A DNA stretch of 64,000 bases from Casuarina equisetifolia (taxonomy: Eukaryota > Streptophyta > Magnoliopsida > Fagales > Casuarinaceae), in assembly GCA_028551475.1 (NCBI GenBank), contig CM052354.1, positions 9,259,172-9,323,171 on the forward strand, read 5' to 3'. This document shows positions 32,200 to 44,589 of the stretch, piece by piece. Position numbers and translations under genes: made by a program. Under the pieces are notes generated by a model that did no database searches, was not told where the DNA came from, and saw only the letters and a program-made list of their open reading frames with translations. The first letter of the stretch is position 1. Every line of letters begins with the position of its first letter.

Positions 32200-35100
32200 C
32201 TCTCCATTTGGCCTTCTACTTCCGGCACTTTTTCTTCTCCTCCGTCTGGAAGCTCTCGATCTCCAGGGGACATACGCAGCCGCAGACTCAAGAAACAAAA
32301 CAAATCGTAAAAGCAAAAGTAAAACTGCTTTACATCTCTAAAAGTAAAAGACGTGGTCTTCGGCTTCTGTACATAGGTTTTAGCTTTTGCTTTTTGGCTA
32401 GACACTGGTTTTCTGTTTTGACCGAGTTCGCCAGACACTGGTCGTGAATTGAAAAGCTCTTCAAACCCACGTAACAAATCTCGGTGTAGAATAAGGTTTA
32501 TTTCTAAGCTGATTTCTTGTTGGGTGAACACATTAAAGGGAAGAGGACATTCGTAATCCAATCTGACATCATGTAAGAATTTCAAATAGGGGCCTATAAG
32601 CCATATTACTGTTATTCTCTTCTCCAATACGAGACTTCTGTCTAAAATTTTCTGCATTTTGAAAAACTGTTTTTGATGTCCTTTTTTCTTACTGACATGG
32701 GCTGCATCGCTCTATACTCTCCATTTATGCCTTACCAAAAGCAACCCTTTCATTTTCTCTCGCTGATCACAGAACAACATTTGCTGGCCTGAATAATGAT
32801 TGCTGCTGCCCTCTGTAGACAACATCCTTACAGTCTTAATGCAATTGATGCTCAAAGCCTTGATGCTGTTGTTTTCTGAGGCAGAGTATGATTAACCGTC
32901 ATAGTTTTTAATTTGTTAGGATTTTGTTAAGGGAAAACTGTAGAAGAAACTGTAAAAACAGGGTCTTAGCGGAGAAATTCCCGGTGGTTCCCGTTGGAAG
33001 CCAAGCTGTGAAAGAAGAATAATGAAGCACAATTATCAATAATCGATCCCGTGGATCAAAAATATCCCACCTTTCGCTAAAATAAAAAATTTTGGTTGAT
33101 TACAAGATATTTGAACAAAATCTCTATAACTATAATGGCTCATATCAATTTTAATGATCAAAACTTGCACCTAGGTAATTCATATTTTATTTTGATGATG
33201 ATAAGAGAAAAGCATGATAATCACTTGAAAACGTCTTTCAATTAAGGTAAGAAAACTACTTGTTTAATTATTTGGTCTTACCATTTGAGAATTTGAAGTT
33301 ATATCAACATGCAATACATGCAAATTTGAAATTTAATTTTCTAAGAATTTTCCACACATAATTGATATTTGTGCTTGGATAAAGTGATGTTTGAAGTTTA
33401 CATTACACAATATGTTGCAGCCCAAATTCTACCATATCAATGATTACTTGATGCCCAAAACATATGATATTGTGTAACTTAAATATACTTACATAGCTTA
33501 ATATTTCATTACAAAAGTATATTACAAGACTATGTTGATTTTGAGGTTAATAGAAGGTGTTTAAGGGTCATATGGCTTGACAAACTGTTTGCAGTATGAC
33601 TAGGTGACACAATTGACAAAGAACTAAGCAATGTTAAAGAGACCAAACAACTCACCCAAGTTTGAAGGGCATAGACAATTCCTAAACCTCACCAATAATC
33701 TTACACTTGCGACACCGATTGGTAGCCCATTGATATACAAACAATTAACCTCTATGTCACTTCTAGAACAAACTCATATATAAATACGATTATATTGAAT
33801 CTGCAAATGCGACACAAGAAGTAAAAGTATTGTTTATAGCGAGGGCATTTTCACTAGATATTCATAGGTTACCATAAGGTTTCACTAGATAAGATGGTAT
33901 CCCATGAAAAATGGGTAAGTACTTTGCAATGGCACCAAATTGGGATAGAAGCAACATAAAAAAGGACCAAAACTCTGATATGCAACCAAATACACCCTTT
34001 CCAAAGGTGTATTGAGGCAAACTTGATACAAATTGCATAAAAATGCTCATGACTTCAATTCCATTAAGCATTTTGACATTGTATATTCATCCTAGTAAAA
34101 CAGAAATTGTGTTTGGTACGTTACCTTGCAGAATGTAATGAAAACTCTTTGTTCAAAGGAAAGAAAACGAGAGAGAGAACAAAGATAAGTGACGGTGTCA
34201 ACATTAGTTTGAACAATGTAGAAGCACTAGAATGTGTGAGATCAATGAGGACAATGATTTTTAAAAAGAAACAGTGAAGAACAAAGAAATTTTGAAAGAG
34301 GAACAAACTATACCATTCCATAATATGATTTCCTTTCATTACCTATTTGTCTGTTGATGACATTGCACTAAAACACTCAAATTCAAATGGCAGTTGTTGT
34401 AAAAAAACTAACACGAACATGCCATAATTGGTAATTCTTATTGTTCTTACCCTGCATCTCAAGACAAAAATTCAAGACAAGATGCTAATATCATTTACCT
34501 TGAGATTCATTGCTCATAAAGGATCAAGGTCAAAGAGAAAGTCAGCTTGCCTTTGAAATAGAAAAAGACAAAGTAGAACAATGGACAGAAGAAACCATGG
34601 TTCAGTAATACTGAGCTTCAGATCGCATTAGAAAGGCATGTTCCCACCTTGGCCTCTTCCAACCTAGCCATATCCCTCTCGCGGTTTTATGATACTCCCT
34701 CATTACCACGTCCTTCAGCATATCCGCCATAAGCCACATAAGTTTTCCTCTGGAAATTGCCAAATATCTCCAAGTTACAGGAAATTGAGTTAAAGAACTC
34801 ATCCTTATTTGTTCGGAATTGGGCTTAGGTGGCAGCCACACCTACGTGGCTGTCATGTTGGAGATGTCATCGGGTTCGCAAGGAGGAAACCAACTCTGCT
34901 GCACGCCACTGCAACACACACAACAGAGGTCTCTTCCTCACTGAGAAAGCTCACTGCACACGTTAACTGGAACAGCTCCTGCAAGCAAGGCCCGTGCAGT
35001 CCTCTCACCAACTTGTTCATTTGTTTAAATCTTGTGCATAAATACATCCATCTTGTATAAGTTTGTTTTTATCATGGGATTTTACTTCTCCCATTTGCTG

Positions 35101-35555
35101 TAAGGTTTGATCTCGTTCATCAATAAACAAGATTTTATCTTATTTTGACATATTTTGACATTATTAAATGCAGACTACATAGAAAAGAGAGAGAACTGTT
35201 GAAGTACTAACAAGTCTAAAGGTATAAGACAATGATAACCACACCCAACTTCAATTCTCTTGTTTTTGTTAGAGAAGGGGAATAAAGGACATGTCAGAAG
35301 TAGGAATATCTTTTTCACGTTTACAAAAACATTGCGACTCTCACCTTAACATCAGATACTAGTCGCACTGTCTTGTACTCTGTTTTATCTCGTCTTTCCA
35401 AGATAACACTACTCACCCTTTTTAAACTTCTCATGCATGGCCATAAAATCAAACCCTTCCGTGAATTGCACAGATGAATGCTGAGACTGCAAGATATTAA
35501 CAAGATAAGAAATGACATTTAGACAGTTAAGAAAATGCTATCCATGCAAATGGTC
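32200..35555. other. gene-free region
   Basis: About 3.3 kb with no recognisable gene. Open frames at 32196-32657 (-), 34602-34841 (-) and 34809-35060 (+) have no family signature I can name. A segment at about 34850-35150 has LTR-like character (cataaatacatc, aataaacaag, tgtca...tgaca ends), but no duplication or primer site supports it. Confidence 0.45.
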
Positions 35556-35559
35556 CAAG

Positions 35560-36485
35560 AAAGCATCAAAAGGTGGCCCACCATCCAGTCTCCAGACTTA
35601 GGAACTGGGAGTCAAGGTTGAACGAATTACCTACGTAATTCTCATAAAACATTAATCTTTTGGAATCTGATGGAGCTGCAAATTTTCTCCACCAACTTGC
35701 GTTGTCGTTACTAGAAGACTTAGATTCAATGTTCCAGTCTAGCAAGCGGACTTTGCATTTGTAAGCTTTCTTGGAAAACATCTTGGAAATTATCTGCCCC
35801 TTGGATTGCAGTAACTAGTGGTCTTTTTATTCAGCATTCACTATCCAAGTCTACCGTGCGGACTGTGTTTGTGAAACCTCTGCCTGGAAACATCTTCGAA
35901 AACTTCTGCCATTTTGGATTACCATAACCAAGTGTATGATTAATGAATCTTAACATTAATATGAGCATAAACAAGTTAACGGATTTGAAGCAAATCAATT
36001 ACAGATTGCTTCGGGTCTTCCTAATTTTCTCAAACACACTAACACTAGAGTTGTTGGAAACATGTCTTCATTCAATCAAACATTTACAAGTTTATATTGG
36101 AAACTAATTACAGCAACAATTCTTCATACAGGCAGGCTTGCTGTTGGATGTTTATAGCAGACGGTGCAGACTGAGTCATCTCGCAAATTTTCTGTTTGGA
36201 TGACCATTAGTCTTGGCTGCATGACACGGTCCAACTCCAACCAGTGGGACTTGCTTCGAAGGGTTGCACTAAGAGTCAAGGCTAGTTGCTGAAGAATCTA
36301 ATCAATACCAGAGTATTGAAATTCGACGGAACTGCAAATTTTCTCTCACCCACGTGCGTTCTCGATACCAGAAGACTCTTAGTCACTAGTCATTGTCCCA
36401 AGTCTAGCAAGCTGACCTCGTCTTTGTAACTTTCCTGGAAAACATCTTAGAAATTTCCTATCTTTTGGATTGCCATAATCAATAT
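35560..36485 (-). repeat. repeat R4, inverted copies
   Basis: Three adjoining modules (about 35560-35830, 35840-35935, 36295-36480) plus a linking segment (36050-36290) match the reverse complement of the RLK-B upstream region at 56866-57840. Diagnostic blocks: gcaaattttctc, agactta/agactcttagtc, tctagcaag(c)ggac, ttcctggaaaacatctt and ggattgccataa. The modules keep the same internal order in inverted orientation, so the unit was copied as a block. It is non-coding. Confidence 0.75.
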
Positions 36486-36828
36486 ATCAATCATGGAAAA
36501 CAGGTGGGAAGATCATCAATAAGAATTCTTGCTTGATAGTGATAGTTTTTTAAAAATTATTTTCTTTTTTTTTTCAATATACTTATGCACACGGAGAAGG
36601 GGGAAGAGGACTCAAAACCCTGACCAATGAGTCCACCTGGTCAAGGGACCTAGCCTAGTGATAGTGATAGTTACAATGATTGTTATAAGGTTAAAGTAAA
36701 CACTTAAGGTAACTAAATTAATTAGAAACTAAAAAATTATAAACAATTAATTTACCATGTACTGTAATTTCATAGGTAATATACACATATACACTTTCTA
36801 GCATTGAGTATATCGATGTTAAGATTGT

Positions 36829-37374
36829 GAGGATTTTATTTGCAAAGGACAACCAAACTAGTACTCAAGCCAGCCACACAGTTGCTCTTTGATAAGACAA
36901 TTAATGAAAGGTTGTCGATTAGGGATATCTTCACCTCAAATGCTATTCTCTTATTAAAATTAAGAATCTGATAATAGAGTATTCTTCACCTCAAAATTAA
37001 AAAAACTAAGAACATAGTATTCCTCTTATCTGTAGGTCCATGTGGTTTTAATCTAAAATAAAAAATGCTAACTGGAATATTCCTATCTGTCAACATCAAA
37101 GAGTTTGACACAAACTTCAAGACAAATTGTAATGAAAGCGGAGTTGGAAGAACACTATGAGAAGTGGCGTGGTCTTCACAAACTCAGTCCCACCATACCA
37201 AACCTCCCCAAGAAAGTTCTGTTTCCTGCTAACCAAACACCAATAAGAGGAAAAAGCGGGCAAGAATCGCATCCTGTTCATCCGGAAAATCGCCATAAGG
37301 CTACAGGATCAACTTTCGTTGTTTCTTATCGTGATGAGGAACAGAATAAACGGAATATAGAAAGAATGAGGTAA
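36829..37374 (+). repeat. dispersed repeats R1 (left end) and R3 (copy 2), with short open frame
   Basis: 36829-36870 matches 61598-61640 (gaggattttatttgcaaagg in both with small changes), followed by R3 (compare 28590-28940). An open frame at 37105-37374 (MTQTSRQIVMKAELEEHYEK...) contains the R3-conserved segment and continues for 45 residues rich in charged amino acids. Two copies open in the same frame hint at a former coding exon or gag N-terminus, but no family is recognised. Confidence 0.5.
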
Positions 37375-37739
37375 TTCCTGTGAGTGGAAATTATGGAACC
37401 CAACTTTCCATTCATGCATCCGATATTGCCATAATGAACAGGAGAAGTTAGTCATGGCCAAGAACAAGAAAAGTTGCTATTGCGGGGCGGCTGCGTGCAC
37501 TGGCTGAGTCTCGATACAAGTTTATTTGGTCCTTCCAAGACTATGTATCTGGCTGAATTCAATCACGTTGATTTGGTCCTTAATCATGTTACTGGCGCAG
37601 GCTGCATCCAATCTAGCACTTCATGTCGTAATATGTTGTTATCGAAGCCAGAAATGGCTTTGCCAAGGAAATCAATTTTTTGCCTACCATTAAACTTTGA
37701 AAGATGATAAGAACACGGTGATTCTGCACCAGTTGGCAA

Positions 37740-38210
37740 TTGTTAACCAAAGAAATCATTGAATGTTTTGGTTCTTCCCGCTATCAAGACTTCTTTGGAG
37801 AACTTACCAAGTTGCAGCAATGTTCCTCTATCAATGAATATTAGACAAACTTCTCTCGTTTGCTCCTACGTGCAGGAATGCCCTTGACAGGACAACAGGC
37901 GGGTATTTCACTAGGGAAGCAGACAAGCTGATGTTCAAGCATGTAAACCAAATTCAATATGCCCAGCCATTGGTCTCCCAAAATTATACTAGGCTTAGGT
38001 TCTGACCGGAAGAGCAAGCAATTAAGAAGGAATCAAGAGGCCAGCAACAGGATTATTACGACTGAGACTACTGCAGTGGGAACTCGCGCCTTGAATACTG
38101 AAAGGTCTCAAAGTTATTCTTCGATAAGATTATTAGCTCCAAATATCCAAACTGAAGTAGCAGATTGGAAAACTTGGGTCCCCTTTGCCTCCTGGCAGTA
38201 CTTTTGAGCT
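37740..38210 (+). pseudogene. gypsy gag debris
   Basis: A frame-broken stretch reads FFGELTKLQQCSSINEY and then LLLRAGMPLTGQQAGYFTRE. This matches the pattern of the CHR-C gag (HFGELTKLKQTSFVHDYQFQ, LLFCSGNL...CFLSGL). It points to a chromodomain-type gypsy gag remnant on +. Nothing else of the element is recognisable. Confidence 0.5.
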
Positions 38211-38588
38211 TTGGCTACGAGGAACTGGAATCATGGAAAGTAGTAGGTTTAATCAGTTTCCTGATTTTTTTGGCCGTTAGTTGTACGCCAGAACCTGGGA
38301 GTGCTAATTAATTTGAAACCTTTAAGAGATTCAAAACAGAACAGGTTGATGAAACGGAGGACAGGTCTGCTATGAGTTTGTGCACAGAAGAACATCAATG
38401 GAGACATGTTGGAATATTTGTAAAATTAGTAACCACGTGTATGATGCCTTAGAACTCACGTGTATTAGTGACTAGGTGTTGCTGTCTTGAGGTGTCAAGT
38501 GCACCGACAGGTGTAAAAAGGCCAGCACTTTAGCTTAGTGGATAGAGCTAGAAAGAGTGAACCCGACAGAGAAAGAGGGTGCAGTACA

Positions 38589-39075
38589 TGTTGGGAGAAT
38601 TCAACAAAGTCGCATCATCCACATAGAGATTGAACACACAAATATAAGAATGCACACACCCAAACACAACAGATTTAAGAGGTTCAGAATATCATAATGT
38701 CCTACGTCCCCTGTAGTCTCTTCTCATTAGATTTTCTCATACATTCCCTCTCCTCAAATAGGTATCTCATGGATTCTCTCATCAACTAGAATCCATGAGA
38801 GGGGCCTTCTTCAAAAATTAGCCCCCCATGGGGACTCTCTCAATTTGTCCACTAGGTTTCTCTATACTTCTCCTATTTATAGAGAAACCCTGAAGGAATC
38901 CTAGTTGAATACTACTAGGAAAACCTACTTCCACATAAGGATAAGAATCCTAATCCAACACTACTAGGAAATCCACTACATCTAGAAGATATTTCCTAGT
39001 TCCACAATTATATAAAGACCCCTGATTGTAATGACAACCATACCCTTTAACTTTATTGTTCCACTAATCCTAACA
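38589..39075 (-). mobile_element. copia 3' LTR, left half of composite
   Basis: 487 bp with ends TGTTGGGA/TCCTAACA. On the minus strand it starts TGTTAGGATTAG right after a purine tract (CCAAGGGGGAGAT). A strong TATA box, CTATAAATAG on the minus strand, lies at about 38875-38884, confirming minus orientation. Confidence 0.85.
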
Positions 39076-39154
39076 ATCTCCCCCTTGGAACAATTTAGTG
39101 CAACATCCCTGCACCATAGCAAAGTATAGAAAATCTCTTCAAATTATCAACTAC

Positions 39155-39393
39155 ACAACCACAATCTTTGGAAAGAGAAAGATTGGAGAAACTCTCTTCA
39201 ACTTCCACAACTATAGTCTTTGGACAGAGAAAGACTAAGGAAACTTTCTTCAACCACAATCTTTTGAAAGAGAAGATTGTAAAAAACTCTCTTCAACCAC
39301 AATCTTTTGAAAGAGAAGATTGCAAAAAACTCTCTTCAACTTCTACAACCACAATCTTTTTGATAAAGAAAGATTAAACAAAACTCTCTTCAA
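39155..39393. repeat. hairpin minisatellite (5 units of about 45-52 bp)
   Basis: Units such as acaaccacaatctttggaaa followed by gagaaagattg and ctcttcaac repeat five times. Each unit contains an inverted repeat, for example caatcttt/aaagattg (39162-39185) and tagtcttt/aaagacta (39214-39237). It lies in the non-coding internal part of the minus-strand copia half. Confidence 0.85.
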
Positions 39394-40086
39394 AACAAGC
39401 CCACATCAACTGTGCCATCTTGCCTTTTCTTTAAACCATGCCTTTCTAAGGTCATACCTCTTTAGGCACTTCCACTACAGCCTCTTCTAGGTTGCACCTC
39501 TCCTAGGCCATGTTTCTTTCCAGGCATCCGCACATCATTATGGGCTTCTTCCATCTAAGTGTGTCCTCCACCATAAGGCCCTCAATAAAAGTAAAAATCA
39601 TAGGACTTCCACAACAATTGAGATCACTCTTCAAAATCCCCAACGAAGAGTCCACTTCCTATCCAGAATTGTTGGTGCTTCCCCGGAATCAACCGTCGGA
39701 GTCTCAATACACCTCATTTGAATATCGACAAATTTGAAAAATCTCAAATTTTTACTTCATCAATCACATCAACATAGGAGCATCTCGTCAACATAGGAAC
39801 ATAACATGCTCCTCCTCAATCAACAATTCATCAACAACTTCAACAAAGTGCTCCCCCTCAAACATCAATATCTCCATCATTCTCTGTCATCTAACGCCAC
39901 AACTTGAGCCAAATGCTCAGATATAGACAGAGAGACATAGATATGCACTTTGCAAACCTCAATCCATAACTCCAACAATGTATTCTAGTTTATCTACATC
40001 AATATCATCCAAAAATCAAATTGGATTTAGGGAAAAAGAAAATCTCACCTTAAAATACATCAATCTGCTTCTTCAATTACGTTAAC
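39394..40086 (-). other. internal non-coding part of the minus-strand copia half
   Basis: No protein homology recognised on either strand. Contains several purine-rich blocks on the minus strand. Ends abruptly at the junction with the plus-strand integrase. Confidence 0.45.
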
Positions 40087-40749
40087 CCGAGGACGCTTGG
40101 TGGAGCATCCTACTTTGTGACCTTTATTGATGACTACTCAAGAAAGGTTTGGGTTTATGTTTTAATGTCAAAAGATCAAGTGCTAGATGTGTTTAAGCAA
40201 TTTCAAGTTTCAGTAGAGCGGCAAACTGGAAAGAAGTTGAAATGCATTCGATCAAATAATGGTGGTGAGTACATTGGACCATTTGATGAGTATTGTAGGC
40301 AACATGGTATTCGACATCAGAAGACACCTCCAAAAATACCTCAGTTGAATGGTATAGCGGAACGAATGAACAGGACATTGGTTGAGAGAGTTAGATGCAT
40401 GATTTCAAATGCTAACTTGCCAAAGACATTTTGGGGTAAGGCATTACTTACAGCAGCTTATGTTATCAATCTATCTCCAACTGTTGCTTTAGATGGTGAT
40501 GTGCCAGATAGAGTTTGGTTTGGCAAGAATGTTTCCTATAACCATCTAAGAGTATTTGGTTACAAAGCATTTGTTCATATTCCAAAGGATGAGAGGTCTA
40601 AGTTAGATGTCAAGACACGAGAATGTATATTTCTTGGTTATGGTTTTGATAAATTTGGCTACAGGTGTTATGATCTAGCTGTGAAGAAAATTGTGAGGAG
40701 TCATGATGTTGTATTTTTTGAGAATCAAAATATGACAGATATTGGCTAG
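40087..40749 (+). pseudogene. copia integrase (C-terminal two thirds)
   Basis: Starts mid-domain with RTLGGASYFVTFIDDYSRKVWVY, where the first catalytic aspartate (FIDDYS) is visible. The second is at IRSNNGGEYIGP, where the usual D of SDNGGEY is N. The glutamate lies in the NGIAERMNRTLVERVRCM block. The GKP/C-terminal region FGYKAFVHIPKDERSKLD and ECIFLGYG follow. The zinc-finger half, protease and gag are missing to the left. Open to a TAG at 40747-40749. Confidence 0.9.
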
Positions 40750-40759
40750 AGTGAGAAGA

Positions 40760-41879
40760 ATATGTCACAAGGCTCTAAGATTGGAATTGATATTGATCTA
40801 ATTCTTTCAAATGATTTACAGTGACAGTTGCCAGAACAAGTTGAGAGTGATGTTCAGCATGATGTTCAGGATCAGGTTCAAAATGACCAACAGGTTGTAG
40901 ATAATAGTGACACTCAGACAGATAATGTTGTTGATGTTCAGCAGAATCCATCTTCAGTTCCACCATTGAGGAGGTCTACTAGAGGTCGCCATCCATCCTC
41001 TAGATACTTCACTGAGGAGTATGTATTGTTGACTGATGCAGGTGAGCTTGAGAGCTTTGAAGAAGTAGCAAAGGATGTGGATAAGAAAAAATAGGTTGAT
41101 GCAATGCAAGATGAGTTGAAATCTTTGCATGATAATCAAACATTTGAGTTGGTGACATTGCCTAAGGGCAAGAAAGCTTTGAAGAATCATTGGATTTATA
41201 AATTGAAGCATGATGAAAATTCTTCACAACCCTGATACAAAGCCAAACTAGTTGTTAAAGGTTTCAATCAGAAAAAGAGAATTGATTATGATGAGATTTT
41301 CTCACCTGTTGTGAAAATGTCCTCAATTCGAGTGGTTTTGGGATTGGTTGCCAGTCTTGATCTTGAAATTGAGCAAATGGATGTAAAGACTACTTTTCTT
41401 CATGGTGACCTAAATGAAGAAATTTATATGGAGCAACCAGAGGGTTTTAAAGAAAAAGGTAAAGAGAACTATGTTTGCAAGCTAAAGAAAGTTTATATGA
41501 CTTAAAACAGGCACCGAGACAATAGTATCGAAAATTTGAGTCTTTTATGGGAGAGCAAGCCTATAAGAAGACAAATTCTGATCATTGTGTGTTTGTGCAG
41601 AAGTTCTCATATGATGACTTTATCATTCTACTGCTTTATGTAAATAACATGCTTATAGTTGGTAAGAACACTGGAAGAATTGAAAAGTTGAAGCAGGAGT
41701 TAAGTAAGTCATTCTCAATGAAAGACTTAGGCTCAGTGAAGCAAATTATTGGTATGAGAGTTAGTCGTGATAGAAAAGCTAAGAAGTTATGGTTGTCTCA
41801 AGAGGAATACATCAAGAAAGTGCTTCAAAGGTTTTGTATGGATAAAACTAAAGTAGTGAGCACGCCTCTTGCTACACAC
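40760..41879 (+). pseudogene. copia linker and reverse transcriptase
   Basis: Acidic, glutamine-rich linker to RRSTRGRHPSSRY at about 40970, then RT blocks: KSLHDNQTFELVTLPKG, HWIYKLK, KLVVKGFNQKKRIDYDEIFSPVVK, LDLEIEQMDVKTTFLHGDLNEEIYMEQPEGF. A stop and frameshift follow at about 41500-41545. The catalytic box reads YVNNMLIVG (about 41637-41665) where YVDDML is expected, so both catalytic aspartates are asparagine. Interrupted at STPLATH by a solo LTR. Confidence 0.9.
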
Positions 41880-43128
41880 TGATAACTCTATTTTTATAGA
41901 GTTATTTTATCTACTTTTTAGGAAATAAATAATACAATGCTTATGAGAAAATATTTGAACTCCTCTTATTTATTTAAATTTGTCTTGTTTTTGTAGCACA
42001 AGGAGGCAAGGAGAAAAGGAATGAACATGGAGAACCTGATGCTTATTGTGTGGCAAAATTGTAATATCAAGATCAAGAGAGTCAAGATGGGCTTGGGCTT
42101 TGGATAATTGTTATTAGATTTTCTATTGTTATTGGATTTTCTATTTAAATAGAAAACTCAGTCATGTTAGGAATTCAAGTCTCAATTAATTTAGGAGTTC
42201 AAAACCCAATTATTTTAGGTCTCTAAAACCCAATTCTATTAGGATAGAAGATAGGTCTAAACCTAAACCCTATTTAAGAGAAGAGAAGAGGCAAAAGAGA
42301 GAGGAGGAAATTGAGCACAACTCAAGAAAGAAGCCAAGAATTCAAGGTTTTCTTGAAGAGAAGACAAAAAGGGTGACAGACTTCTTGTTCTTGGATTCAA
42401 GATGCCTTCTTTATTTCTTATTGCCATTCTTCCTCATTATTTCTTTATGTTTTAGTTTATTTTTGTTAGAGCTACGATGTAACCTAATTATGATGGTATA
42501 AATCTTATGATTATTATGTTTTGCAAGATATTTTATTTATGTGAAGTTACATATTACGGAGTTTAATGCTTTTAGGTGATTAGCTACCACTTAGATGACT
42601 TGATTTGCATGTTAAAGACCGACAGGAAATAGCATGCAGTTGCTTCTTGTAATATGTAACCATAAATTAAATATTGATAGACATATACCATATTGTTTGT
42701 GTGGCTTTTGGTGTAAACTAGGAATATTCATAGATCCTAATGCATTTGGTTTGTTTCAATTCACATATAGAGATATAGTGAATTAATGAACTAAGTAGGT
42801 TTGCTATACCTAGACATAGGATAGTAAATAAATTAGGAAATTCCGCCATCACATAGATATTATCTCTCTTGCAAGCATAAATAATCAATATTAGTACCTA
42901 GTAATTATGGTGAAGTCATATGCTCTAACATATTTCTTGTATTTAGTTTTCTTAGACTTAGTTAGTTAATCTATCATCTATCAATTTGGTTTACTAGATA
43001 AATTCTAGGAGTTGTTCACTGTTAGTAATTAGTTAGTTTAGTAATCACCAATCTCTGTGGGACGATATCTTTCTTATCATTATATTACTTGTTCGACATG
43101 TTCACTTGCATTTAGATTTCACCGAACA
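41880..43128 (+). mobile_element. solo Athila-like LTR in copia pol
   Basis: 1249 bp, TGATAACTC to CACCGAACA, very similar to the ATH-2 LTRs and sharing the 18-bp internal duplication of the 3' copy. Flanked by cacac (41875-41879 and 43129-43133). No internal region, so it is a solo LTR left after recombination. Confidence 0.95.
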
Positions 43129-43133
43129 CACAC

Positions 43134-43856
43134 TTTAAGCTTAGTAAGAAACAATGTCCTGCAGATGAGGAAGACAGAAAAGATATGGAAAGAGTTCCTT
43201 ATGCTTCGGCTGTTGGTTGTTTAATGTATGCAATGATTTGTACAAGGCCAGATATAGCTCATGCAGTTGGAGTAGTTAGTAAATTTACTTCTAATCTTGG
43301 AAGAGAACATTGGAATGCAGTGAAGTGGATTCTAAGGTATCTTCGAGGCACTTCTAGTTTGAAACTTTCATTTGGGAGTGATAAGCCTATTCTTGTGGGA
43401 TATACAGATTCTGACATGGCAGGAGATATTGATAATAGAAGATCTACTTCAGGCTACTTGATTAAGTTTTCAAGGGGAGCTGTGGCATGGCAATCAAGAT
43501 TACAAAAATGTATTGCTCTATCTACAACAGAAGCAAAATTTATTGCAGCAACGGAAGCATGTAAAGAGTTGCTTTGGATGAAGGAATTCATAAAAAAACT
43601 TGGTTTCGTGCAAGAAAGGTATGTGCTATTTTGTGATAATCAAAGTGCTATACGTCTTGCTAAGAACTCTACTTTTCATCAAAGGTCAAAGCATATTGAT
43701 GTAAGATATCATTGGATACGAGATATCATGGAAACCAAAGAGGTTGCACTTGAAAAGGTACATACTGAGGATAATGGTTCTGATATGATGACAAAGGCTC
43801 TATGGCGAGAAAAGTTTGAGTTTTGTCGGCATGAGGCCGGTTTGGATTGTGCTTGA
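43134..43856 (+). pseudogene. copia RT end and RNase H
   Basis: Continues the interrupted pol frame: YASAVGCLMYAMICTRPDIAH, WNAVKWILRYLRGTSSLKL, YTDSDMAGDIDNRRSTSGY, VAWQSRLQKCIALSTTEAKF, LFCDNQSAIRLAKNSTFHQR, SKHIDVRYHWIRD and DMMTKAL. All RNase H blocks are present and open from 43185 to a TGA at 43854-43856. It is the best-preserved pol segment of this element. Confidence 0.93.
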
Positions 43857-43903
43857 AAAATGGACATATGGAATCTCCCTCATTTGGGTTGGAGGGAAAG
43901 AAT

Positions 43904-44589
43904 TGTTAGGTTGGTCCAGCCCATATTTGGGGACTTATTATTGGATCTAATTAGGGTAATGTGGCTCTAAGGTTTAAAAGAAAAAATATAGGGTTTTTTC
44001 TTTAAGAGAAGAGGTGAGTGGCCGTCAAAAAGAAAAGAGAGAGAGAAAATAAAAGAGCAGAATTTCGTAGGAATTAAAGGCCCTGCGCAGCAGTTGATCA
44101 AACATCTGATCAAAGTTGATCCGTGGTCCGATTGAGCTGATTTTTTGTCAACAGGTTTGGGATTGGGTGTTCTTCACTGTGAACGGTTGGATCCTCATTT
44201 GGAGCTCTTGAAGTCAGCAGATTATGGTCAAAAATCTGGGTGATATTTCTCCAACTTTTCTTGGTTAAGTTGTTGTTTACAACTTGTTCTTCACTATTTA
44301 TTGGTGATTCTATTGTTGTTGAATCAGTAAATCTTTGTCCTGTTGCTATTGTTAAGGACTTGATTAGGTTGTATCCTAACGATTGATATAGTGGAGATTT
44401 GGGTGGACTCCGTGATCGGTCCCGTGGTTTTTTATCCTTCACATTGGAGGAGTTTTTCCACGTAGAAATTCTTTTGTGTTGATTGTGATTTGCTTATTTT
44501 ACTTGTGATTCGAATACATCGTTGGTGTTTTAGTATTTCCTCATAGGTTCAATCAAAGTGGGAAACTTGATACGTCATTTTTCCCATCA
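43904..44589 (+). mobile_element. copia 3' LTR, right half of composite
   Basis: Begins TGTTAGGTTGG after a purine tract (ggttggagggaaaga, about 43888-43902) and ends TTTTTCCCATCA. 686 bp. It is unlike the left LTR at 38589. U5 features such as gggtggactccgtg and ttccacgtagaaattctttt are typical of copia LTRs. The right end is set by the gtaca duplication. Confidence 0.82.

Larger units (their letters stand above)
38589..44589. mobile_element. composite copia insertion in LTR-H (tail-to-tail halves)
   Basis: The whole block is flanked by a 5-bp duplication gtaca (38584-38588 and 44590-44594) inside LTR-H. Left part: an LTR and 3' end of one copia family on the minus strand. Right part: the integrase-to-3'-LTR half of another copia family on the plus strand. 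The halves meet near 40086. Both outer ends are therefore U5 ends of 3' LTRs of different families, which is not the normal structure of an integrated element. Confidence 0.7.

Noticed and set aside
34602-34841. 79-residue minus-strand frame with several tryptophans
   Set aside because: It looks somewhat protein-like, but I recognise no family and see no exon structure; kept within the gene-free region.
34850-35150. Possible solo LTR with TATA-like and polyadenylation-like signals
   Set aside because: The ends tgtca/tgaca are weak, and no target duplication, primer site or second copy was found.
36590-36660. tRNA-like or structured RNA look near acggagaaggg...gacc
   Set aside because: It cannot be folded into a cloverleaf by eye, and no B-box (ggttcgaatcc-like) is present. 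No tRNA or rRNA gene was found anywhere in the window.
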